This document shows positions 8,731 to 18,543 of a DNA stretch of 64,000 nucleotides, one piece after another. The notes beneath the pieces are model-generated. The model did not search any database and was not told where the DNA came from. It saw nothing but the letters and a program-made list of their open reading frames with translations. The DNA is from Yponomeuta sedellus (Eukaryota > Arthropoda > Insecta > Lepidoptera > Yponomeutidae). Within the stretch, counting starts at the first letter, position 1; each line of letters begins with the position of its first letter. The stretch is taken from positions 8,390,357-8,454,356 of the forward strand of contig OW203747.1 of assembly GCA_934045075.1 (NCBI GenBank). The letters run 5' to 3'. The position numbers and the translations under genes are program-made.

Positions 8731-8915
8731 TATAATATAAAAATGAATCCCCGAATGTGTTGGTAAGCGCAAATATCGAGAGCAGCTGAACCGATTTCGC
8801 TAATTCTTTTTTTAGAATATTCCTTGACGTACGGGGATGGTTCTTACGTAGAGAAAATAAGAAAATAAATAAAGAATAGTCCGTTAGTCGGTACGAAGTT
8901 CGCTGGGTCAGCTAG
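8731..8915 (+). mobile_element. Helitron-like terminal fragment (class uncertain)
   Basis: Reads 'aaatgaatccccgaatgtg', 'gctgaaccgatttcgctaat', 'gatggttcttacgta' and ends 'gttcgctgggtcagctagt'. The CTAG-T terminus and the 'cgctgggtcagctag' end also occur, inverted, at 19583 and 19752. Helitrons end in CTRR, which fits, but I cannot see a convincing subterminal hairpin. Confidence 0.4.
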
Positions 8916-9028
8916 TTTTAAATAATTTTATTAATCACAATTATTTCACATTTTATATATAGGTGACTGAAAGGTTGCCACGTTATAAATAGTAGCAGGA
9001 CCTCTCTAAAAAAAAAAAGTTAAAAAAA

Positions 9029-9096
9029 CCGTGCCAGAGGTTGGGCGGCGGGTGGAATTTTTAGCCTCCAAATAGGTTTTTTAATAGTATAATGAT
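9029..9096 (+). repeat. SINE-A 3' fragment
   Basis: 'ccgtgccagaggttgggcgg' followed by 'ttagcctccaaataggtttt' and 'tagtataatga'. Box B is deleted. Confidence 0.6.
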
Positions 9097-9191
9097 TTAC
9101 TTTTAAGATGCAAAGGTAACCTCTAACTTATAACTCGTTTCTTATATTGTATTTTATTATTGACTACTTTATGTCTACACTATATTTAGTG

Positions 9192-9428
9192 TCTTCTTCT
9201 TCTTCAGGCTATAGTCTATTAGTCCACTGCTGGACATAGCCCTCTCCTAATGAGCGCAAGATTGTGCCATCATCAGGAGATAATGCCCATAATCGCCACG
9301 CTGGGCATGCGGGTCGGGGATCGCAGTTTGGTAGAATTGTACTGCAGGGGGCGCTACTGCCCACTCTCTGGTTTGAGTCCCATAGTCGCCTTTTACGACA
9401 CCCGCGGGAAGAATTTGGGTTGGTGCTA
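9192..9428 (-). repeat. Repeat E copy
   Basis: Begins at its 3' end 'cttcttcttcaggctatagt', then 'ccactgctggacatagccct', 'ccccctgcagtacaattcta' (inverse) and the head 'cccgcgggtgtcgtaaaagg' (inverse). Its 5' boundary abuts an inverted SINE-A tail. Confidence 0.75.
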
Positions 9429-9491
9429 TTACACTATTTTTATTTTTAATGCACTAACCCGTGCTAAGGAACAAATTTAAAAACCAATTTA
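9429..9491 (-). repeat. SINE-A 3' tail
   Basis: Inverse of 'taaatttgttccttagcacg' and 'gttagtgcattaaaaataaa'. Only the tail remains. Confidence 0.65.
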
Positions 9492-9619
9492 TTCTCTAGA
9501 ACGACACCACACAGCAATATTTAGTGTATTTAACTATAATTATAAATTTACTACGTATTCTATTCTATACAATTATTTCTCTATATTATTATAAGTATTC
9601 TCTTCAGTATGGTATTGCC

Positions 9620-9882
9620 CATGCTTGCACCACACCGCAGTCTGTAACGCTCGCGGAGCACCTGGCACTGGCTGAAAATCAGCGCTGAAGGCTTGCCCAT
9701 CAGCATATGCTGAGTCAGTTGCCGTTTATAGCGGCAGTGACACGCCGTAATCTTTAGTGTTCTTTTATTTTTTTATTTTAATTTTATTTAGTAATGTGTT
9801 TTAACTTAGCTTTGTTATTGTGGCGTGTGTACTGTGGCTATAATAAATGTTTTTCCTTCTTCTTTCTTCTTCTTCTTCTTCT
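9620..9882 (+). repeat. LINE 3' UTR-like segment ending in a TTC microsatellite
   Basis: Shares 'gctgaaaatc' plus 'agcgctg' and a 'taccgcc/gccgtttatagcgg' region with 37125-37345. Both end in an AATAAA-type signal and a TTC-rich run (here 9856-9882), which suggests a LINE whose tail is TTC-based. Confidence 0.45.
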
Positions 9883-10261
9883 CATGTCCTCCATCTCATA
9901 CTTAAGCAAATTTTAACAATTTTTATCGCCTTTAATCCCATACAAGCAAAACAACGCAATACACTGCGCGATTGTTACACTTGAGCAAATTGTCAATCAG
10001 CACGCATTCCTCTATTCCCGGCCCTATTCTGTTGCGGCGTCTCGTGTCAGACAAACTAGTTGGAGCGTATAAACGCCGTTGGTTGCGGGCTCGTAATTAT
10101 GCGTGAAGCGAGCGCCGCATGGCGTGATTGTTAAGGTGCGATCAGACACTGGGCGGTTCCGCTTCATCGCAAAATGTCCACTTCGCTAAATTAGCACCGT
10201 TCGCAAAATTGCTACTTTTCAGAATGTCTTTGCGATATGCCCCTTTCGCAGAAAGTTCACA
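9883..10261. other. Unassigned; short irregular repeats at 10140-10260
   Basis: 10140-10260 contains repeated 'ttcgcaaaat', 'tcgctaaat' and 'ttcgcaga' motifs spaced about 20-25 bp apart, a possible decayed minisatellite. The rest shows nothing recognisable. Confidence 0.35.
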
Positions 10262-10414
10262 TCAATGTCAACCCTTGTACGTCCCTCACTGCTGGGGCAC
10301 GGGTCTCTTCCTGCATCGCAGGAAGGTTAGGCCGTACACCACTACGGGGGCCAAGTCCGGGTTAGTGGAGGATGGTCAGCCAGTTGCGGACATATTGTCA
10401 GAAGTTTTCAAGCC
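10262..10414 (-). repeat. 5S-SINE 3' half
   Basis: Inverse of the family 3' end ('caacccttgtacgtccc', 'gctggggcacgggtctcttc', 'gtccgggttagtggagg') up to 'gtcagaagttttcaagcc'. The 5S-like head is absent. Confidence 0.85.
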
Positions 10415-10547
10415 AGAATGTGACATTTCCACATATTTTTAAAAAACAAGCTTTCCAGTGCTTTTGTTAAGGCACGTTTATTTTGCTATGCTTTCTAACC
10501 ATTCTAAATTAAAGATGCATAGTTTTAATACACTAGTTTCTGACATA

Positions 10548-10670
10548 TCTTACCGCGTAAAATTGCCAATCCGCGGTGGGCACGCATGGTGATGAAGCCC
10601 TCTCTATCTCTCTGAGAAAAGGCATATACCCTGCAGTGCGACATAACTATAGAGTATACATAAATTAAAA
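10548..10670 (+). repeat. SINE-D type RTE-like tail
   Basis: 'aaattgccaatccgcggtgg', 'gcacgcatggtgatgaagcc', 'ctgagaaaaggcatat', 'ccctgcagtgcgacat'. Same 3' domain as at 1150, 47880 and 54660. Confidence 0.55.
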
Positions 10671-10699
10671 AAAAACTGAGGCTACGTCATACAACTTAA

Positions 10700-10958
10700 T
10701 TAATAATAATAATAATAAAAATAAATATTCATGGACATATTACACAGATCTCGTTAGCCCTATACTAAGTTCAACTAAATGACTTGTGTTATAGGTGCTA
10801 ACTCGACGATAGGTTTATTACAATAAATACATAGATAACATCCAAGACCCGAGACAAACTAGAAAAGTTTGTTTCCTAGTTTGATCCGGCCGGGGATCGA
10901 ACCCGAGACCTTCGGTTTTACAGTCGCCATGCCAAACCGCGGCGCCACTGAGCCCGCC
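10700..10958 (-). repeat. SINE-B, nearly complete
   Basis: Minus-strand tRNA-like head with box B inverse 'gggatcgaacccgagacct', then body 'gtgctaactcgacgatagg' and the 3' end 'ggacatattacacagatctc' with a TAA-type tail at 10700-10720. Anticodon and acceptor stems are not intact enough for a functional tRNA. Confidence 0.85.
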
Positions 10959-11335
10959 AATTACACATAGGAGGTTTTTTTATACATTATTGTCTCAGTC
11001 TGAACGCTACTTTAGCTAAACACGTTGTCGAGTTGAGACTGTTGCATTCCGAAATACGCTACCTGACATCATCAGTTGGTCGGAGAGTTGAGTGTTTCCG
11101 TTTATCCTGTCAAAGAACTGACGTGTGTGTGACACGGTTACATTGAAGCAATATGCGGTTATCATTTTTTTTAACATCCTCAGTCCTAATATTATAAATC
11201 TATATATTTTCAAGGTCAGATATAAGGAGGTTAAGTACTTAATGCCATTAATGGGTTCCTACTGTGCTGTAACAATGAAGCTAAATGGTTGAATTTATAT
11301 AATTGACATAGTTATATAAATATAAGGCAAGTTAA
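10959..11335. other. Unassigned sequence
   Basis: No recognised repeat or coding frame between SINE-B and the 5S-SINE at 11336. Confidence 0.3.
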
Positions 11336-11550
11336 ACTGTTGGTGCCGGCTGTCGTGTAATGGCAGTCATTAAGCCATGTCGAGGCCTTATGGGCGGCTT
11401 GATAACTTCTGACAGTTAAGGCCCGCCACTGTCTTACAATCCTCCACCAACCCGGATTTGGCCCCCGTGGTGGAGTATGGCCTAACCTTCCTGCGATACA
11501 GGAAGAGACCCGTGCCCCAACAGTGGGGACCTGTGAAGGGTTGATATCGA
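11336..11550 (+). repeat. 5S-SINE, 5'-truncated
   Basis: Starts inside the body ('gttggtgccggctgtcgtgt') and continues to 'cagtggggacctgtgaaggg' and 'ttgatatcga'. The 5S-like head is missing. Confidence 0.85.
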
Positions 11551-12021
11551 CTAGGTCAGTACTAAGGAATGAGGCTAAGTACTTAATGTCAGTGACGGGC
11601 ACTACTCCTACAGTGTCTTAACAATTTTTCTGTTAAAGAAATTTATTTCAAAAAGAACAAAAAAAAACATGTATTATAGACACAGTACACAAGCCTCAGT
11701 AACAAAAGAAACTTAAAACATAACAGTAGCTGTGCCCCGCGGTGTTAACCGCGGTTTCTCGATTTTCCCATGAGAATAAAATATTTTTCTACACTAAAAC
11801 GAAGCCTTTGTGTTAATTCCGGGTGTCAGCTAGCTCCATACTAAATGTTATTAAAATCGCTTAAGCTGCTTAGACGTGAAGGAGTCACAAACCTACACAC
11901 TCTTTTCTCAAATTTTCGCCTCTGCGGTGTGGTACAACCGTGGGAGTATAACCGTACAGAATATAATACTTGTAGGTATTTAATATAGAAAAATACTTAT
12001 AAAGAGTAGAATACATCGCAG
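11551..12021. other. Unassigned; possible dispersed repeat at 11715-11800
   Basis: The 'gtgccccgcggtgttaaccg', 'cggtttctcg', 'gagaataaaatatttt' stretch looks like a repeat end, but I see no second copy in this window. Confidence 0.25.
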
Positions 12022-12267
12022 CCTCAGAATGAAAGAGGCCTAAGTCAAAAAATAGTGAAATTGAGTTACAATCATAGAGTCATAAAAAGATATGCCGTGG
12101 ACGGAAGATTCGCTTTGCTCTTTTTTTACAATAAGTGCCTTTGTTTTACTATTCATCGGATAGAGCATACCTTTTTATGTCTCTCTATGATGGTTAGGTA
12201 CTCAATATTTTGAGATATTTTTGAGTATTTAAACTATTTTTTGACTTAGGCCTCTTTCGTTCTGAGG
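12022..12267. mobile_element. MITE-like element with long inverted repeats
   Basis: The termini are inverted ~35 bp matches. The left reads 'cctcagaatgaaagaggcct' then 'aagtcaaaaaatagt'. The right is its reverse complement with one change. Symmetry continues inward ('attgagttacaatcatagag' against the inverse of 12190-12215), so most of the 246 bp folds back. No open frame. Target duplication not clear. Confidence 0.75.
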
Positions 12268-12274
12268 GTGCGAC

Positions 12275-12482
12275 ATATAATGTATAACACAAACATAACA
12301 TTTACATACAGACACATTGCTTCTATCCCCACACTAGGACACCCTGTGTCGTGGGAACCAGAAACAACGACATCACAAACATGTAAACATCCAAGACCTG
12401 GACTTTTTTTTTTAGCCGGGATTCGAACCCGGGACCTCTTGCATGGTAGGCAGACGCGCTACCGCTACGCCACAGAGCGGCG
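12275..12482 (-). repeat. SINE-C, complete
   Basis: Minus-strand head 'ctgtggcgtagcggtagcgc' with box B inverse 'gattcgaacccgggacctct', a T-run linker, body inverse 'gggaaccagaaacaacgaca' and 'cccacactaggacaccctgt', and a GTTAT-type tail. Confidence 0.85.
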
Positions 12483-12589
12483 TATAATAGATAATAATGT
12501 ATAATATATTATTGTATAATAGATAATATCGTTTTTAGTATCACTTTTTTATCAAATCCATAGCCTATCTCGATATACTTCAAATAATT

Positions 12590-13215
12590 AATATTAAAAG
12601 AGTCTAATCGCGATTATTTATCAGGTAAAACGTAATTACCTTATTTCCCGACGTTTCGGCAGCGTTACAGGGTGCTTAGTGCGAGTTTTTTAACTACTCG
12701 ATCGCGTTAACGTAAACTCATATTTCTATAGCGACAAGTATGGAAATTATAATTGCTGAGTGCGAGTTGTAATGCTGTACGTTGAGAAGTGAACACGTTT
12801 ACCAGCCAAAACACAAATAAACGCGAGTGCGACTTGTACTGTGACAGCGTTTTGCCAGTTCGAACGGTTAACTTACTCATACTCACTACTCAATGCTCGA
12901 TTAACGCGGTAGTAAAGTTATTCGAATGGATCTGTCAAACTCGCACTAAGCACTCAGTTACCGTGTTCTCGGTTAGACTGAAGTGGCGAGTACAGTCAAT
13001 TATTGTGGGTAGTCACTTATAATTTTTCGCAGCTGGCCGACTCACAACACTCACTACGTACACGGACAGGTTCAGTGATAAGGCGCGTGATTTGTATTTA
13101 CTTAGCACTGGATTCCACCTACTTGAAAGCTTGAAACCGTGCTGTGTTTTTTTTTTAAATTTCAATTGCTTCCCGAACGATTCTACGATAATAATGTCGC
13201 TCGTTATGTATGTTA
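12590..13215 (-). pseudogene. Penelope-like element 3' region, disrupted
   Basis: Minus strand from 13215 reads ERHYYRRIVREAIEI. A paralogous block at 39250-39330 reads ERHYYSRIVREAVEIKKHE and continues FNRECG. Such REAxEIxKHxxNFNR motifs lie after the GIY-YIG region of Penelope-like reverse transcriptases. The 3' end (12590-12690) carries 'cgaaacgtcgggaaata' (inverse) and the 'gtaattacgttttacctg' terminus. A MITE-like insert splits it at 12691-12956. Confidence 0.6.
12691..12956. mobile_element. MITE-like element nested in the Penelope-like remnant
   Basis: Ends are inverted: 'gtgcttagtgcgagttt' at the left and 'aaactcgcactaagcac' at the right. Inner similarity ('actactcgatcgcgttaac' against the inverse of 'ctcaatgctcgattaacgcg') extends the terminal repeats. 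Comparing with the intact junction at 5641-5700 suggests insertion in 'ttacag/ttaccgtg' with a short 'cag' duplication. No transposase frame. Confidence 0.65.
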
Positions 13216-13219
13216 TGTG

Positions 13220-13415
13220 TTAAGTGATGCATATTACTTCAGCCAGATGTCGCTGCCAGTACGTAATACAGAGAGTCAGAGAGTATTGTAAAGAGGTTCG
13301 AAATTTCACTGATAGCTCATTAGCTCAGTTGGGAGAGCGCTGGCACGGTTAGCCAGAGGTCGCGGGTTCGAGTCCCGGCATGGGTGGATTTTTTAGCCTC
13401 TAAATAGGTTTTTAA
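13220..13415 (+). repeat. SINE-A copy
   Basis: 5' region 'ttcagccagatgtcgctgcc', tRNA-like block 13315-13387 with box A 'tagctcagttggg' and box B 'gggttcgagtccc', then 'cctctaaataggttttt'. Lacks the longer tail and the outer 5' part. Confidence 0.85.
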
Positions 13416-13465
13416 TACTGTTGATCGGTTGAGGGAACTTTCGGTCGATCTAGCTCGATCGAATG

Positions 13466-13667
13466 ATTCATATATTCATATATTCATATATTCATATATT
13501 CATATATTCATATATTCATATATTCATATATTCATATATTTATATATTCATATATTCATATATTCATATATTCATATATTCATATATTCATATATTCATA
13601 TATCCATATATTCATATATTCATATATTCATAAATTCATATATCCATTTATTCAAATATTCATATAG
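13466..13667. repeat. Octanucleotide satellite (TTCATATA)n
   Basis: About 25 units, mostly perfect, with scattered substitutions toward the 3' side. Translation gives an artefactual IFIYSYIH repeat. Confidence 0.95.
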
Positions 13668-13968
13668 TACAAGTATCGCGAATCATTAAGAAATACTAGC
13701 GGGTAAATCTTCGACGCGTCAAACTCACTCGAGTAGCGTCGACAAAAACATTGATTTACCAGCGCCTCCCGCCATAATATCCAGCCCATAACTAAACTAT
13801 AACACTACAAAGAAAGCATCTGCTACTTTTGTGATTTACTACCTCTATCTACGCGCTAGGTCTCGTGTCGAGAAGAGATCCTTGTAGTTTCGATCCACTT
13901 CACCACAAAATTAGAATGCCGGTCAACGAGGTCACTGCGAAGTAGGGTTAGAGAAGTGATTTTTAACT
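13668..13968. other. Unassigned sequence
   Basis: May include decayed upstream RTE sequence, but no readable RT motif precedes 14020. Confidence 0.3.
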
Positions 13969-14810
13969 TTGTGTATAAGACACCATTTAAATTGCCTACA
14001 ATCGACCACCAAATATTTGACAGTAATTGAATTGCGTTTTGCCAACGACATCGTCATTCTAGCTGATAACGCCGCAGATCTCCAAGGTATGCTCGCAGAA
14101 TTGCACGAAGCGTCCCTGAGGATCGGTCTTGAGATGAACATGTCCAAGACAAAGATCATGACCAACCAGAGGCAGAACTTTCCGAACATAATTGTCGGCA
14201 ACTGCCTGATAGAGGTCGTAGACGAGTACATCTATCTTGGACAATGTTTATCTTTTGACCGAGAATCTCAGGTCAAGGAGATCACACGGCGGATTCAGTT
14301 GGCATGGGCTGCTTTTGGAAAACTTGCCGATGTCTTTAAGTCAAAAATCCCGCAATGTCTAAAGACCAAGACATTCAAACAATGTGTCTTGCCCATCCTC
14401 ACTTACGGGGCCGAAACATGGACGCTCACAAAACAGAACATGCACCGAGTTAAAGTAGCACAGAGAGCTATGGAGCGTTCCATGTTGGGCCTTAGACTCG
14501 TAGATCGGGTTACAAATATCGTTATTCGACGTAAAACGAAGGTTGACGATGTAGGGGACCGGATCTCGAGACTAAAGTGGAGGTAGGCGGGGCACTTGGC
14601 AATCACTTGACCAGAGCAGTCACAGAGTGGCGGCCGAGAACGGGAAAGCGGTCGGTGGGCAGACCGGCGGCCCGATGGTCAGACGACGTGGCAGAGTCAG
14701 TGGAGGGTCCTTGGATGAGGATGGCGAGAGACCGTGAGGCTTGGCATAATGGGGAAAAGGCCTATACCCAGCAGTGGGCAGCGGTGGGCTGATGATGATG
14801 ATGATGAATT
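13969..14810 (+). pseudogene. RTE-clade endonuclease/reverse transcriptase, C-terminal part
   Basis: The longest coding remnant in the window. Frame 13969-14586 (205 codons) contains RFANDIVILAD. The first catalytic aspartate of the usual F/Y-A-D-D box is asparagine here (FAND, residues 24-27). It also has KTKIM (~57-61), EYIYLGQ (~86-92), YGAETWTL (146-153), KVAQRAMERSMLGL and DRISRLKWR. A nonsense change (expected W after LKWR) and a frameshift separate it from 14577-14792, which encodes AVTEWRPRTGKRSVGRP, ARWSDDVAE and the end AYTQQWAAVG. The 3' end is 'gcagtgggcagcggtgggct' followed by a (GAT)n run at 14791-14806, typical of RTE tails. The upstream endonuclease and first RT blocks are missing, so it is a 5'-truncated dead copy. 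The first 17-20 codons probably are not RT. Confidence 0.85.
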
Positions 14811-14989
14811 GAAACGATTTTATCGTTCCTGATATTCGGCACTCAGAATATAAGTGGATAGATCGACAGCTGTTCGTTTATTGTTGCCAATAATTATTAA
14901 TATAAAATACACGCATGCTCAAAAGAGGAAAAATGTTGACACATAAAGGGATGCAGACGGTGCTGCGCATTATGTCAGCTGATAGATAG
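14811..14989. other. Unassigned sequence
   Basis: Ends in a short (GATA)n. No feature recognised. Confidence 0.3.
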
Positions 14990-15110
14990 ATAGAAAACAC
15001 TTAATTATACATAAAAAAGTAAATTACACAGAAATTACATAAATTATTTCTTAACCTTAGTACACAATGGTGGCCTTATCACTAAAAGTGATAAAGTACA
15101 GGCAAGAGAA
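14990..15110 (-). repeat. LINE 3' end (CR1/jockey-like UTR)
   Basis: Inverse of a 3' UTR motif: 'ggtggccttatcactaaaag' with the hairpin 'cactaaaagtg' (minus: ATCACTTTTAGTGATAAGGCC). Related ends: 2100, 15421, 45570, 48320 and 57385. Confidence 0.5.
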
Positions 15111-15420
15111 GCTGCAAACGCGCACACTTACACACACACATCGTTAGTAGGCGTTTAATTTGAATGACTGCTTCTTTTTTGCTTCAATTTTTATTGAAAT
15201 AATCAGTCAAATAAGACTCAGATCATTTTAGTATGTTTGTACGTGGCGCAAAGTTTGTAAAAATTTGCATATTTTTTTTAACATCTTTCTTTGTGCAGAG
15301 TTAAAGTAGATTACGCAAAAATTGGGTGCTTTCTGAGACTAGTTGGAGTTTGGTTTCTAAATCAATCTTTCATATAAGAGTTACTCGTCTCTTATTTCAT
15401 TTAGCAACTTCCGTCATAAG
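15111..15420. other. Unassigned sequence
   Basis: Low-complexity and AT-rich. No feature recognised. Confidence 0.3.
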
Positions 15421-15540
15421 GCAGTCTGGAAGAAATTACTATAAGCAATACGGCCGCCAATTATACTCCGTTTCTTCACATGTTTTATAATGAGTGCTCT
15501 GGTGTACAATAAAAAATATGCTTTATACTATGTCATTTTA
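15421..15540 (+). repeat. LINE 3' end
   Basis: 'ctggaagaaattactataag', 'caatacggccgccaattata' and the terminal 'ggtgtacaataaaaaatatg' match 57385-57500. The 'ggaagaaattactNtaagca' block forms a short stem-loop. Confidence 0.5.
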
Positions 15541-16189
15541 ATCGAGAGATTTTTTTTTAATTTATCGGATACATTCATACTTACATATTTAGGTATGTTT
15601 AAAACTTTTATTTTTCGGCGTTATGTTTATAACTATGTATTGCGAATCATTAAGAAAAACATTTAGACTTAATTGAATACTTTCAACAGCCGGGTTTTAT
15701 AGGTAATATTCAAGTAACAATCTTAGCGTCCAGCAAAGTTCACTCGTTGGCAAAGGACCTATAAGGCTGTATGGTATATACAGGGCGGAACGAGAACCCG
15801 GAGCCCTAAGGGAGTAATAAAGCTGGCTCCCACTTCCCTTTTATATTTCTTGGTCGTCGTGGATGCGGATGGACTGATTAGGCGTTTCTGTTTGGACTCC
15901 TTTACGCAACTCGTGGGTTCGATTCAAGATTTTGAAAAACTTTTGATTGAGTTTTTTTCGTATTTAACCTTTTGTGCCCGTCGTGATGTAATAAAAAAAT
16001 ATTCCAACGCGTTAGGCAATCTTAAAAAAAAATACAAAGTTTGAAACAAGCACTCGAAACATACAATCAAACGGCATCCACTCGTTCATTCATTATGACA
16101 CCTATTCATAAATTCATTGAAACATTCATAAAAAATATTATGTCCAGTGTGTAATGTAAATTAATTTATTCCATTTATTAATTGAAATC
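15541..16189. other. Unassigned; 64-codon open frame at 15850-16044
   Basis: The + strand frame begins MVVVDADGLIRRFCLDS and ends GNLKKKYKV. No domain recognised; probably chance. The rest is AT-rich. Confidence 0.2.
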
Positions 16190-16440
16190 AAGTTTTATTT
16201 TCTAACTAATTAAATAAAATAATAAATTTTCCTATAACTATATACAGCATTAATATTAAAAAGATTTACATATTTACAAAAAAAGAAAGGTTTAAATAAA
16301 AAAGTCTACACCGCTGCCGATGGGGAGAGTTCCCAAGACACAGCTTTCCCACTCTGAATGGCCAGGCTGATGCGCTGGCCGAGGTAGCTACCAGCTCTTG
16401 GGTCGCCCGATGAGTCGACGAGGCGCGTCGCTATTTAAAT
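16190..16440 (-). pseudogene. LINE ORF2 C-terminus and 3' UTR (jockey/R1-like)
   Basis: Minus strand gives GQRISLAIQSGKAVSWELSP before a stop, followed by an AT-rich 3' UTR with 'tatatagttataggaaaatt'. It is the inverse partner of 27640-27905, which reads SISLTIQRGNAASVFGNSP. The QxGNAASV ending is common in lepidopteran jockey/R1-group LINEs. Confidence 0.6.
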
Positions 16441-16573
16441 TTATTCCATTTATTAGTATTGAACAGATTATTATTAAAATAATTTATTGCACATACGTAA
16501 ACGTAATGCTAGTAAGCATTATCAACCAGCTAACCTAAGTTTAGAAGACAAGATTAGCAGGTAGTGCAAATTA

Positions 16574-16975
16574 CAATATCAAAACTGTATCTGCTGTTTC
16601 TGTATCAATTTTCCGGCATACAATAAAGAATATTCTTATCTTATCTTAACTTTACTCATTACTCACTTACATGTAGAATGTTATGTACCTATATGAAATT
16701 CATTATCGTGGGGAATATTAGATTACATACTTCCTATCCTTAGGCGTAACGTTTATGTTTCCCAGTCAAGTTCCAATATTAAATCTGTATTTGCTGTTTC
16801 TGTATCAATTTTCCGGTATACAATACAATAAATTTTTATCTCATCTTATCTTAAATTTATTCATTACGCATTTACATGTAGAATTTTATATATGAAATTT
16901 AGTATAATGGAGATATATGAGTTTACATACTTACCTATCCTTAGGCGTAACATATATGTTTGCCAGGCAAGTTCC
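16574..16975 (+). repeat. ~200-bp tandem duplication, two diverged copies
   Basis: Copy 1 (16574-16773) and copy 2 (16774-16975) share 'ctgctgtttctgtatcaatt', 'acatgtagaa' and 'ctatccttaggcgtaac' ending 'caagttcc'. The 'atacaataaagaatattctt' part resembles a LINE 3' end, so a LINE tail plus flank was duplicated. Confidence 0.75.
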
Positions 16976-17249
16976 CTCTACAGTGGAAAAGCAGATAAAC
17001 TTACTCTTCCATTATAAAGGGAACTTACGGAAAAAGGACTGGGAGGGACTGAACTCAACGGGAAGGAGGGTCCAAAACTGACGAACGCGCGTCTTAACTT
17101 TTTAATGCGTAGCCACTGTTTTGCTAGCGAGGTTTGGGAATCTCCATGGGTGCGAACGGAATTGTGCCGACTTGGCGAAATGGGGCTTTGAGAACTTCCG
17201 GCGCAGCACGATGACGTAATAAAACACCTTAACATTTTTTTTATTTATC
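16976..17249. other. Unassigned GC-richer stretch
   Basis: Starts with 'ctcttccattataaagggaa', a motif shared with 31003-31025. No coding domain recognised. Confidence 0.3.
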
Positions 17250-17415
17250 TGATCGGGCTCCACGCGACGGAAATCACAGCCGCGGTCGGTCAAAGCGGAG
17301 ATGGTGGGACGATCTCTCAAACTTCTTGCTCGGATGGGAGATGACTGCTCAAGACAGGGAGGAGTGGAAGCTCATGGGGGAGGCCTTTGCTCAGGAATGG
17401 AACGCGCTTTGAAAA
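17250..17415 (+). pseudogene. RTE LINE ORF C-terminus
   Basis: In one frame: SRGRSKRRWWDDLSN, then TAQDREEWKLMGEAFAQEWN and AL-stop. GRP/SxxRWxDD followed by AQDREEW and EAFAQxW is the conserved C-terminal pattern of RTE-type ORFs. A different subfamily from the 13969 copy. The upstream part is lost. Confidence 0.75.
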
Positions 17416-17725
17416 TAACAGAAGCGGTTGAAAGACCATTATCTATCTCTGTTATGACATTGAGCTTATATATTTATGTATTTATTTTTAGTTTATGTAG
17501 TTTATTTTTTTCGTAGTTAGGTAGGTTATTCAATATTTTTGTAGTGTATTTTGTACACGTACTTAAATAGACCCGCTTTTTACTGCTTCTCCGACTCTCT
17601 GAGGTTTGCTGGAAGAAATCTCTTTCAGAGACAAGCTCGCCTTTATACATTTTATGTCTTATGTAATGTCCTGTTTAATGTTTCGTGTGCAATAAAGTAT
17701 AATAATATAATAATAATAACAGTGG
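17416..17725 (+). repeat. LINE 3' UTR and poly(A)-like end
   Basis: Directly follows the RTE stop. Contains 'tagttaggtaggttattcaa', 'gacccgctttttactgcttc', the hairpin 'gaagaaatctctttcagaga' and 'gtgcaataaagtataataat'. The inverse copy at 20995-21680 covers the same length, so this is a real repeat unit. It may be the 3' UTR of the adjacent RTE or of a CR1-like LINE. Confidence 0.7.
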
Positions 17726-17850
17726 AAATGTATTATTATCTTCAAAAAAATCACATAAACTCATTATTATGAAATGTAGTAAACTTTGATTAAGACCGAA
17801 ACTTTCAAAGAATAAGGTGAAGGTGATACGTTATATTATGACAGGATATT

Positions 17851-18072
17851 GACGGCCTCGGTGGCGCAGTAAAACCGAAGGTCTCAGGTTCGTTCCCCGG
17901 CCGGGTCAAACTGGGAAACGAACTTTTCTACTCTGTCTCGGGTCTTGGATGTTATGTACGTATTTATTGTATTAAATCTATCGTCGAGTTAGCACCTATA
18001 ACACGAGTCATTTAGTTGCACTTAGTATAGGGATAACGAGATCTGTGTTATATGGTAATGAATATTCATTTC
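17851..18072 (+). repeat. SINE-B with deleted anticodon region
   Basis: Head 'gacggcctcggtggcgcagt' jumps directly to 'aaaaccgaaggtctcaggtt', losing about 25 bp between box A and box B. The body and end 'gctaacgagatctg'-type are intact ('ggataacgagatctgtgtta'). Confidence 0.8.
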
Positions 18073-18325
18073 GGACTACGCACAATGCAGAGTTCCGAAG
18101 ATATCCTGCTTTACACACATATCAAGTTCATCAAAGTAATTTTCAAAGGAACTAATACGAAGTTTTACTTTTATAATAATAGTATGTTCCTGTGCCCCAG
18201 TAGTGGGGACATATGAAGGTTGAAATCAAATGGAATAATACTATGTTGGTGGAAACTTCTCACCAATAGGATAGTTTGCCTTTAGTTACTGAATGTAGTC
18301 TTTAGCCTTAGAAGGCACACGAATA
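18073..18325 (+). repeat. Mostly unassigned; 5S-SINE 3' tip at 18190-18226
   Basis: 18190-18226 reads 'ctgtgccccagtagtgggga' and 'catatgaaggttgaaatc', a diverged 3' end of 5S-SINE. The remainder is unrecognised. Confidence 0.55.
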
Positions 18326-18543
18326 TAACAACATTACATTACATTACGTTTACATACAAGTACACACATTGCTTCAGGCCCCACACTAGGATACCCTGTG
18401 TCGTGGGAACCAGAAACAACGACGTCACAAACATGTAAACATCCAAGACCCGGGCTTTCTTTTTTTTTGTCCCCAGCCGGAATTCGAACCCGGAACCTCT
18501 TGCATGGTAGACAGATGCGCTACCGCTACGCCACAGAGGTCGT
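18326..18543 (-). repeat. SINE-C, complete
   Basis: Minus-strand head (inverse of 'gcgctaccgctacgccacag') with degraded box B 'ggttccgaattccgg' (inverse), T-run linker, body and an (ATTAC)n tail at 18333-18348. Confidence 0.85.

Noticed and set aside
8446..8772. 108-codon minus-strand frame with phenylalanine-rich end
   Set aside because: Generated by the A/G-rich run at 8459-8570 and by repeat sequence at its other end.
13429..13689. 86-codon frame rich in IFIYSYIH
   Set aside because: Translation of the TTCATATA satellite; no gene features.
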